Of a stretch of 16,811 bases of DNA, positions 6,815 to 12,842 are shown piece after piece; position 1 is the stretch's first letter; each line of letters opens with the position of its first letter. Origin of the DNA: Mageeibacillus sp. UBA6980 (GTDB taxonomy: Bacteria > Bacillota > Clostridia > Saccharofermentanales > Saccharofermentanaceae); assembly GCA_002450095.1 (NCBI GenBank), contig DJYK01000014.1, positions 1-16,811 of the forward strand, read 5' to 3'. Under the pieces are notes generated by a model. That model was not told the origin of the DNA, did no database searches, and saw only the letters and a list, made by a program, of their open reading frames with translations. A program made the position numbers and the translations under genes.

Positions 6815-8172
6815 TCCGCCTTCTCCAGTCTGACATCGGTTATATATACGGCTGAAGATGACGATGTGCCTCCGATGTTGAACTCGAGCCTGCCGTTGTC
6901 GTCTGATGAGGATTCCATGTCAAACTCGAAAGCAAACTGCTGCGGCTCGTTCGTAAGATCCAATGTAACATCGTTAAAATACCTTGCATAATCGTAATCG
7001 GGCGCCGATACGGTAACGTTCATCTGACGGTCTTCATCCGAATAAGCCGTAAAACTCAAGTTATAATGTGCTCCCTCTTCCAACGGAAGACCTGCCTGTA
7101 CGAGCTGAAGGGAATAGTCTTCGCTGCCGGCATTGACCGTCGATACGACGGCTGCACCGTCAGATGTTTCCGCATTTCCGTCTCCTCCCGCATTCAGAAG
7201 AAATCTCCACGCGGTATCGTCACCGTAATCCTCACCTTCGAAAAGAGGATTAAGGATAAAATTGCCGCTCTCATCCGCTTCTCTCATCTCGAGAACGGGT
7301 TCGGGCATCGTTACGTTCTCATCGTATTCCGCTCTTTGGAAAACGCGTACATAATCGACTCTCATCTGAGCCCTCTCGTCGAAAGGAGTATTCTCATCGG
7401 GATCGCCCGGCCAGTTGCCTCCGACCGCTACATTGAGGATGATGTAGAACGGCCGGTTAAATGGAGCCGGATACGGATTCGACTGCGCCGAAGATGCGGA
7501 ATACCAGTAGTCGGTCTGATAGTACAGTTCATCGTCTATATACCAGCTGATAAGACCGGGTTCCCAGTCGACTGCATATACGTGATATTCGGTCGCGAAG
7601 TCTCCTTCGGGAAGATCGTATATGCCCTGGTTCTGTCTGTGCGGATCTCCGTAGTGGATCGTGCCGTAAAGAGTATCCGTATCGCTTCCCAAAACTTCCA
7701 TGATATCTATCTCGCCCGACCTCGGCCATCCGCCGTAGCTCTCATCTTCAGGCATCATCCAGAATGCGGGAAGATACCCCTGACCTTGGGGGACGCGGAT
7801 CCTCGCTTCTATCCTTCCGTACTGAAAGGACTGATGTCTTTGCGAAGTCAGCCTGCCGGACGTGTAAACTTCGTGTCCGCGGTCGTTGATCGTCATCAAA
7901 GGCTGTATGACGAGGTCGCCGTTCTCGATAAAGATATTCTCTTCGGAGGCGGCATATGCCTGAAGCTCGTTATTGACCCAACCGGGTCTTCTGTAATCCA
8001 TGGTCCAGTTCTCTTCGTTCAACGCATCACCGTCAAACTCATCGTGCCAGACGAGTGTGTACCCTTCCGGAGCGTCGATGACCGGCTCCGATGGCGCACA
8101 GGCGCATACGGCAGAACCTGCCGTTATCAATGACAACAATAAAGCGATCTTTTTTGTGTATTTCGTATCCAT
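6811..8172 (-). CDS. GH16 family beta-glucanase (laminarinase-type) lipoprotein with C-terminal carbohydrate-binding module
   Basis: A 453-residue secreted, probably lipid-anchored glycoside hydrolase. The N-terminal signal peptide (hydrophobic about residues 8-22) ends in VCAC; Cys25 is the likely lipidated residue, though Cys at the -2 position is unusual. The GH16 domain (about 35-285) starts with YTLVWHDEFDGDALNEENW and carries the catalytic signature GEIDIMEV, with nucleophile E154, D156 and acid/base E159, preceded by PAFWMMP. This combination is typical of bacterial endo-1,3(4)-beta-glucanases. Residues about 300-453 look like a CBM4/9-type beta-sandwich (NFILNPLFEGEDY near its start). 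It would cut beta-1,3- or mixed-linkage glucans at the cell surface. The ATG has AGGA seven bases upstream. It diverges from the YczE-like gene over 69 bases, and its stop interlocks with that of the permease. Exact glucan specificity cannot be read. Confidence 0.93.
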   Translation of the reverse strand: MDTKYTKKIALLLSLITAGSAVCACAPSEPVIDAPEGYTLVWHDEFDGDALNEENWTMDYRRPGWVNNELQAYAASEENIFIENGDLVIQPLMTINDRGHEVYTSGRLTSQRHQSFQYGRIEARIRVPQGQGYLPAFWMMPEDESYGGWPRSGEIDIMEVLGSDTDTLYGTIHYGDPHRQNQGIYDLPEGDFATEYHVYAVDWEPGLISWYIDDELYYQTDYWYSASSAQSNPYPAPFNRPFYIILNVAVGGNWPGDPDENTPFDERAQMRVDYVRVFQRAEYDENVTMPEPVLEMREADESGNFILNPLFEGEDYGDDTAWRFLLNAGGDGNAETSDGAAVVSTVNAGSEDYSLQLVQAGLPLEEGAHYNLSFTAYSDEDRQMNVTVSAPDYDYARYFNDVTLDLTNEPQQFAFEFDMESSSDDNGRLEFNIGGTSSSSAVYITDVRLEKAD

Positions 8173-8203
8173 ACTTATATCCTACCAAAAATTAAAAAAA
8201 TAT

Positions 8204-8225
8204 GAGCATGTATTGAGCAGGTATT
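8204..8225. repeat. Tandem 11-bp direct repeat in the glucanase/YczE divergent promoter region
   Basis: GAGCATGTATT (8204-8214) is followed directly by GAGCAGGTATT (8215-8225), differing only at the sixth base. One unit equals about one helical turn, so a protein could bind both on the same DNA face. The repeat ends just upstream of the extended -10 of the plus-strand gene and lies 32-53 bases from the glucanase ATG. This suggests an operator for one or both genes. Confidence 0.55.
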
Positions 8226-8226
8226 A

Positions 8227-8235
8227 TGATATATT
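8227..8235 (+). promoter_or_regulatory. Extended -10 element of the YczE-like gene, probably leaderless
   Basis: TGATATATT contains TG plus -10 TATATT (8230-8235). Six bases (CTTCCC) separate it from the ATG at 8242, so transcription should begin at or next to the A of the start codon. No Shine-Dalgarno is present and no good -35 box is seen at the normal distance. Confidence 0.5.
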
Positions 8236-8241
8236 CTTCCC

Positions 8242-8901
8242 ATGAAGTTCTTTAAGACCGAACATATTAAGATGCGTACCGCATTATGCATCATAGGAAC
8301 AATCATCTGCGGAATCGCCGTAGGTTTTTTCAGATATGCCGCGTTCGGCGTAGATCCGTTTACGTCACTGATGTCAGGACTCGATGCGGTCATACCGATA
8401 AGCTACGGCACACTCTATGTAATAGTCAACGCTGTCCTTCTTATCTTCAGCCTTATAGCCGACAGACGTTATGTCGGACTCGGAACGATAGTTAATCTGT
8501 TTTTCGTGGGGTATCTTTCAGACTTCTCAAATCAGTTCTTAAGCAATCTGCTTTCCGATACGCTTATCTCCAGGATAATATGTCTCGTCATTGCCGTACT
8601 GATGTTAAGCTTCTCCGCAGCGCTGTATATGCCCGCCGATCTCGGAGTATCGACATACGATGCCATCGCACTTATATTCGCGAACACATGGCACATAGGC
8701 AAGTTCAAGTTCGACAGGATCATAACCGATCTTATCTGCGTGGTACTCGGGGTGATACTCTATGTTGCGGCAGCCGGAAACCCTTTAAGAAGCGTAACCG
8801 CGATCGCAGGCATAGGAACGATAATCACCGCCTTCTTCATGGGACCTCTTATCGACTTCTTCAGCAAAGCCTTCACCAAGAAGTATCTTCTTAAAGACTG
8901 A
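8242..8901 (+). CDS. YczE/YitT-type integral membrane protein
   Basis: A 219-residue protein of the YczE-like family of membrane proteins of unknown function. After a short charged N-terminus (MKFFKTEHIKMR) come about five hydrophobic segments. The conserved turn FGVDPFTSLMSGLD follows helix one, and ADLGVSTYDAIALIFANTW is the related motif in the second half; this pair marks the family. Length is usual. The ATG at 8242 lacks a ribosome binding site, and the next ATG (8272) also lacks one; the extended -10 six bases before 8242 supports a leaderless start there. Family members are poorly characterised, so no substrate or role is claimed. The gene diverges from the glucanase and overlaps the end of the HAD gene by 11 bases. 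Confidence 0.85.
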   Translation: MKFFKTEHIKMRTALCIIGTIICGIAVGFFRYAAFGVDPFTSLMSGLDAVIPISYGTLYVIVNAVLLIFSLIADRRYVGLGTIVNLFFVGYLSDFSNQFLSNLLSDTLISRIICLVIAVLMLSFSAALYMPADLGVSTYDAIALIFANTWHIGKFKFDRIITDLICVVLGVILYVAAAGNPLRSVTAIAGIGTIITAFFMGPLIDFFSKAFTKKYLLKD

Positions 8902-9541
8902 TCCTCTCCATTACCTCGTTAAGCGACGGAAGGATCTCATCTGCCAGAGACTTCATCTCGTCGTCAGGTTCAATAAGATCCGGAACCATAAAAGTATACA
9001 GTCCCGCGGCTTTAGCCGAGCGCACACCGTTATACGAGTCCTCGATGGCAGCGGCATTTCCCGCCTTAACACCGAGCTTATCCAGACCTTTGAGCCATAT
9101 CTCGGGATCGGGCTTGCTTCTTGTCACCTGATCTCCGCACATATAAACATCAAACAGTTCATAGAGCCCTACCCACTTCATCTCACGCTTTACGGCAGCC
9201 TCCGAAGTTGACGAGCAGATGGCGGTCTTAATCCCGTTATCCTTAAGGAAATTCAAAAGCTCACGGCAGCCGAGCTTAACCTTAACATCACCGTTCTCAA
9301 ACCTCGTATTAAAAAGCTCCCTCATCTCGGGCTTGAAATCGTCGTAAGAGAATCTGCCTTCATACATCTCGTTAAAGATCTTCCTTGTATTCTCGGAATT
9401 TACGCCGAGGACCTTATGGCAGAACACCTCAATATCGGGAATGCCGTATTTATCCGCAGTGATCTTCCAGCAATCAATAACTGCCTGCTCGGAATCGATA
9501 ATGACTCCGTCCATATCAAACAATACTGCTTCGAATCTCAC
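8891..9541 (-). CDS. HAD superfamily phosphatase (beta-phosphoglucomutase-like)
   Basis: A 216-residue cytoplasmic HAD hydrolase with a subclass I cap. Motif I is FDMDGVIID (nucleophile D9, acid/base D11), motif II is the Ser-Ser of AICSSTSE, motif III is the lysine in TRSKPDPEIW, and motif IV is AIEDSYNG. The motif IV form and the helical cap (about residues 15-85) are those of phosphoglycolate phosphatase, beta-phosphoglucomutase and small sugar-phosphate phosphatases. The specific substrate cannot be told. It starts with GTG (9539-9541), seven bases after the pflA stop, with GAGGT overlapping the pflA end, so translation is probably coupled to pflA. It runs into the YczE-like gene from the opposite strand, overlapping by 11 bases. 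Confidence 0.92.
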   Translation of the reverse strand: MRFEAVLFDMDGVIIDSEQAVIDCWKITADKYGIPDIEVFCHKVLGVNSENTRKIFNEMYEGRFSYDDFKPEMRELFNTRFENGDVKVKLGCRELLNFLKDNGIKTAICSSTSEAAVKREMKWVGLYELFDVYMCGDQVTRSKPDPEIWLKGLDKLGVKAGNAAAIEDSYNGVRSAKAAGLYTFMVPDLIEPDDEMKSLADEILPSLNEVMERISL

Positions 9542-9548
9542 TTCGCCG

Positions 9549-10277
9549 TTACCTCGCTCCTAAGATCTTACGCGCATTCTCGACACGCTCTTTGGAAGGA
9601 GGTGATATTCCCTCCAATTCGTACGGAATCCCCAGAGTCTTCCACTTATGGACACCGAGTGTGTGGTAAGGAAGAACCTCTACCCTCTCGACCGTCTTAA
9701 GCGTCTTTATAAACTCAGCGAGCTTTATGAGGTATTCATCCTTATCGTTGCGCTCGGGAACGAGAACGTGACGGATCCACATCTTTACGCCGAGATCGGA
9801 TAACTCTCGGGCCATCTCAAGGATATTATCCAGAGGCTGCTTGGTAAGTAATCTGTGTCCCTCGGGGTCTATATGCTTGATGTCGAGCATAACAAGATCC
9901 GTGACCTTCATGAGCTCAAGGAACTTATCGTGCCACTCGGGATTAGTGTTATACGGATTACCGGATGTATCGAGACAGGTATTGATCCCCTTGGCCTTAG
10001 CCTTGGTAAAGAGCTCGAGAAGAAAATCGATCTGCATCAGAGGCTCACCGCCCGATACGGTTATCCCGCCCAGAGGTCCCCAGTAGTTCTTATATCTTAA
10101 AGCCTGTTCGATAAGCTCGTCTGCGCTCTTAAGCTGTCCGTCTGTCATCTTCCAGGTATCCGGATTGTGACAGAACTGGCATCTCATCGCACATCCCGAG
10201 AAGAAGATCAGAAATCTTACACCGGGACCGTCAGCCGATCCGAAACTCTCTGTTGAATGAATATATCCTTGTGTCAT
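9549..10277 (-). CDS. pflA: Pyruvate formate-lyase activating enzyme (radical SAM)
   Basis: A 242-residue radical SAM activase that generates the glycyl radical on pyruvate formate-lyase using S-adenosylmethionine and a [4Fe-4S] cluster. Numbered from the ATG used here, the cluster cysteines are C29, C33 and C36 in GCAMRCQFCHNPDTW. The SAM-binding turn is ITVSGGEPLMQ, and LVMLDIKHIDPEGH is typical of PflA. The frame can be opened two codons earlier at a TTG (10281-10283), but the Shine-Dalgarno AGAGG would then abut the start; it sits six bases before the ATG at 10277, so that start is preferred. It lies downstream of pflB behind a terminator and an apparent promoter of its own, and upstream of the HAD gene by seven bases. 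Identification is secure from motifs and neighbour. Confidence 0.96.
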   Translation of the reverse strand: MTQGYIHSTESFGSADGPGVRFLIFFSGCAMRCQFCHNPDTWKMTDGQLKSADELIEQALRYKNYWGPLGGITVSGGEPLMQIDFLLELFTKAKAKGINTCLDTSGNPYNTNPEWHDKFLELMKVTDLVMLDIKHIDPEGHRLLTKQPLDNILEMARELSDLGVKMWIRHVLVPERNDKDEYLIKLAEFIKTLKTVERVEVLPYHTLGVHKWKTLGIPYELEGISPPSKERVENARKILGAR

Positions 10278-10299
10278 GATCAACCTCTGCCTTCAAATG

Positions 10300-10313
10300 A
10301 TAATCACGATTAT
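10300..10313. repeat. Palindrome at the pflA promoter start site
   Basis: ATAATC-AC-GATTAT (10300-10313) is a perfect 6-2-6 inverted repeat that overlaps the minus-strand -10 box and the expected transcription start of pflA. The position suits a repressor site, but part of the symmetry is simply the TATAAT box. Confidence 0.35.
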
Positions 10314-10317
10314 AACA
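10309..10317 (-). promoter_or_regulatory. Extended -10 promoter of pflA
   Basis: On the minus strand TGTTATAAT holds a consensus TATAAT (10309-10314) with an upstream TG. It starts in the T-rich tail of the pflB terminator and lies 32 bases from the pflA ATG. No -35 match is seen (AGACTG at 17 bases). Confidence 0.5.
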
Positions 10318-10349
10318 GAAAAGGGACCGTACAGTCTCTGCACGGTCCC
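10317..10349 (-). terminator. Rho-independent terminator after pflB
   Basis: GGGACCGT (10323-10330) pairs with ACGGTCCC (10342-10349); inside, CAG pairs with CTG after one mismatch. On the minus strand six Ts follow (10317-10322). It sits 61 bases after the pflB stop and would uncouple pflA from pflB at least partly. Confidence 0.9.
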
Positions 10350-10410
10350 CTCTCTTAAGTCTTACCTAAACCAATCAGGAATCTTTATACGCGGGTACGT
10401 ATCAGTAAGA

Positions 10411-12675
10411 TCACAGCCTGTCGTGGCATGTTCTTGCGATAACGTCGTCCTGCTGCTCCTTAGTAAGGTCGATGAACTTAACTGCATATCCGGATACACG
10501 GATAGTGAAGTTAGCGTACTCTTCCTTCTCAGGGTGAGCCTGAGCATCGAGGAGCTTCTCAACACCGAATACGTTTACGTTGAGGTGGTGTGCGCCCTGT
10601 GCGAAGTAACCGTCCATTACATTAACGAGGTTATTCTTCTGATCAGCCTCGTTGTTGCCGAGAGCAGAAGGGTTGATGGTCTGAGTATTGGAGATACCGT
10701 CCAAAGACCATGTGTAAGGGATCTTGGCAACGGAGTTCAGGGAAGCGATGAGACCGTTCTTCTCTGCGCCGTATGCAGGGTTAGCTCCGGGAGACAGAGG
10801 CTCGCCGGCCTTACGTCCGTCAGGAAGTGTACCTGTCTTCTTACCGTAAACAACGTTGGATGTGATGGTAAGGATGGATGTTGTAGGCTCTGCATTTCTG
10901 TATGTGTGATGCTTTCTTACCTTTGTCATGTATGTGTCGAGGAGCCATACAGCAATATCGTCGGCTCTGTCGTCATCGTTACCGTATCTCGGGAAGTCAC
11001 CCTCGATCTCGAAGTCTGTAGCGATTCCGTCAGCATTTCTGATAGCCTTTACCTTCGCATACTTGATAGCGGAAAGTGAGTCTACTACGTGTGAGAAGCC
11101 TGCGATACCTGTAGCGAATGTTCTTCTTACGTTAGTATCGATCAAAGCGAGCTCAGCAGCCTCATAGTAGTACTTGTCGTGCATGTAGTGGATCAAGTTC
11201 AGGCAGTTAACATACAGATCAACGAGCCAGTCGAGCATGGGATCGAACTTAGCGATGACCTCATCGTAGTCAAGGTACTCGGATGTGATGGGCTGATAAG
11301 CAGGTCCGACCTGAACTCTCTTAGGATCTGTCTCGAGCTCGTCCTTACCGCCGTTGATAGCGTAGAGCAGGCACTTAGCGAGGTTAGCTCTTGCACCGAA
11401 GAACTGCATCTCCTTACCTGTCTGTGTAGCAGATACGCAGCAGCAGATGGAGTAGTCGTCGCCCCATACAGGTCTCATTACATCATCGTTCTCGTACTGT
11501 ACGGAAGATGTTGTGATGGAGATGTGTGCAGCATACTGTCTGAAGTTGTCAGGAAGTCTCTTGGAATAGAGAACCGTGAGGTTAGGTTCAGGTGAAGGGC
11601 CCATGTTCTCAAGAGTATGGAGGAAACGATAGTCGTTCTTTGTAACCTGTGAACGTCCGTCGGAACCTAAGCCTGCAACTTCGAGTGTAGCCCATACCGG
11701 GTCACCGGAGAACAGCTCGTTATAGGACTGGATACGAGCGAACTTAACCATACGGAGCTTCATTACGAAGTGATCGATGAGCTCCTGAGCCTCAGACTCT
11801 GTGAGAGTACCATTCTCGAGGTCTCTGTTGATATAGATATCAAGGAAAGTAGAAACACGACCGACGGACATAGCAGCACCGTTCTGTGTCTTGATAGCGG
11901 CGAGATATCCGAAGTAGAGCCACTGAACAGCTTCTCTTGCATTCTTTGCAGGCTGGGAGATGTCGAAGCCGTACGCTGCAGCCATTTCCTTCATCTGCAT
12001 CAAAGCCTTGATCTGCTTGCCGAGCTCTTCTCTCTGACGGATAACATCATCGAGCATAGTGCCGTCACCGCAGTTGGCAAGATCCTTCTTCTTGCTCGCG
12101 ATGATGTAGTCGATACCGTAGAGAGCAACTCTTCTGTAGTCACCTACGATTCTTCCACGGCCGTATGTGTCGGGAAGTCCTGTGAGGATGTGTGAGTGAC
12201 GTGCTGCCTTGATCTCAGGTGTGTAAACAGAGAAAACAGCGTCAGAGTGAGTTGTATGATATTCAGTAAAGATCTTGTGGAGTTCCTTGGAGGGCTCATA
12301 GCCGTACATCTGGCATGACTGCTCAGCCATCTTGATACCGCCAAAAGGCATGAAAGCTCTCTTCAAAGGCTTATCTGTCTGAAGACCTACGACCTTCTCG
12401 AGATCCTTCATGGAATCGTCAATGTAAGCTGCGCCGTAAGCGAGGATATCGGAAACAACCTCTGTCTCCATATCGAGTACGCCACCCTTGGCTCTCTCCT
12501 CCTTCTGCAATTCCTTGAGCTTGCCCCAGAGCTTGTCAGTAGCCTCTGTAGGACCTGCGAGGAATGATTCGTCACCGTCATAAGGAGTGTAGTTATTCTG
12601 GATGAAGTCTCTTACATTGACTTCTTCCTTCCATAATCTTCCGGAAAAACCTTCCCACTGGTCAAAATTTTTCAT
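10411..12675 (-). CDS. pflB: Formate C-acetyltransferase (pyruvate formate-lyase)
   Basis: A 754-residue glycyl radical enzyme that converts pyruvate and CoA to acetyl-CoA and formate in anaerobic fermentation. The catalytic thiyl cysteines are C412 and C413 in CCVSATQTGKEMQFFGARAN; here a third cysteine (C411) precedes them. The radical glycine is G729 in RVSGYAVKFIDL, 25 residues from the end, as usual. Length matches the family (about 740-760). The ATG has AAGGAAA nine bases upstream. A promoter with a spacer palindrome lies at 12721-12749, and a terminator follows the gene, so it is probably transcribed mainly alone and at high level. The activase gene is next. Oxygen cleaves the radical form, consistent with a strict or facultative anaerobe. 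Confidence 0.98.
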   Translation of the reverse strand: MKNFDQWEGFSGRLWKEEVNVRDFIQNNYTPYDGDESFLAGPTEATDKLWGKLKELQKEERAKGGVLDMETEVVSDILAYGAAYIDDSMKDLEKVVGLQTDKPLKRAFMPFGGIKMAEQSCQMYGYEPSKELHKIFTEYHTTHSDAVFSVYTPEIKAARHSHILTGLPDTYGRGRIVGDYRRVALYGIDYIIASKKKDLANCGDGTMLDDVIRQREELGKQIKALMQMKEMAAAYGFDISQPAKNAREAVQWLYFGYLAAIKTQNGAAMSVGRVSTFLDIYINRDLENGTLTESEAQELIDHFVMKLRMVKFARIQSYNELFSGDPVWATLEVAGLGSDGRSQVTKNDYRFLHTLENMGPSPEPNLTVLYSKRLPDNFRQYAAHISITTSSVQYENDDVMRPVWGDDYSICCCVSATQTGKEMQFFGARANLAKCLLYAINGGKDELETDPKRVQVGPAYQPITSEYLDYDEVIAKFDPMLDWLVDLYVNCLNLIHYMHDKYYYEAAELALIDTNVRRTFATGIAGFSHVVDSLSAIKYAKVKAIRNADGIATDFEIEGDFPRYGNDDDRADDIAVWLLDTYMTKVRKHHTYRNAEPTTSILTITSNVVYGKKTGTLPDGRKAGEPLSPGANPAYGAEKNGLIASLNSVAKIPYTWSLDGISNTQTINPSALGNNEADQKNNLVNVMDGYFAQGAHHLNVNVFGVEKLLDAQAHPEKEEYANFTIRVSGYAVKFIDLTKEQQDDVIARTCHDRL

Positions 12676-12720
12676 GGTTTCTATTTCCTTTCTGATTTAT
12701 TAAGACTTTTCGGTAGCACT

Positions 12721-12749
12721 AATATAGCAAAATGAAAATCATTTTACAA
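12721..12749 (-). promoter_or_regulatory. Promoter of pflB
   Basis: On the minus strand -35 TTGTAA (12744-12749), a 17-base spacer and -10 TATATT (12721-12726) preceded by TGC make a good sigma-A promoter with extended -10. A second TATAAT (12756-12761) upstream could be another start but lacks a -35. Confidence 0.7.
12729..12745. promoter_or_regulatory. Perfect 7-3-7 inverted repeat in the pflB promoter spacer, probable operator
   Basis: AAAATGA (12729-12735) and TCATTTT (12739-12745) are exact inverted copies separated by AAA. The element fills most of the spacer and touches the -35 box, so a bound protein would block RNA polymerase. A related 5-6-5 repeat, TCATT (12763-12767) and AATGA (12774-12778), lies just upstream. 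The regulator is not identifiable. Confidence 0.5.
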
Positions 12750-12819
12750 CCCTAAATTATAATCATTCTAAAAAATGACACTAAAAATTCACACTTTTTG
12801 ACGCGGGTGAAAAAAAGGT

Positions 12820-12838
12820 AAAAAAACTTCTCGAAAAG
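12820..12838 (-). terminator. Weak terminator after the class A PBP gene
   Basis: Directly after the stop, CTTTTCGAGAAG can form a 3-4 bp hairpin followed on the minus strand by seven Ts (12820-12826). The stem is short, so termination may be partial. Confidence 0.35.
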
Positions 12839-12842
12839 GTCA

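Noticed and set aside
7066..8133. Plus-strand open frame of 355 codons opposite the glucanase
   Set aside because: It is the antisense shadow of a gene with clear GH16 motifs, has no ribosome binding site and resembles no known protein.
10278..10283. TTG start of pflA two codons upstream
   Set aside because: The Shine-Dalgarno AGAGG would touch the TTG; spacing is right only for the ATG at 10277.
10298..10307. Ten-base word TGATAATCAC shared with 15156-15165, both in leaders of minus-strand genes (pflA and the PBP)
   Set aside because: Only two copies are seen, the word is AT-rich, and at the PBP it is next to the ribosome binding site; coincidence is as likely as a shared operator.
10276..11079. 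Plus-strand open frame of 267 codons opposite pflB
   Set aside because: It runs through the pflB terminator and the antisense of pflB, and its composition is that of a shadow frame.
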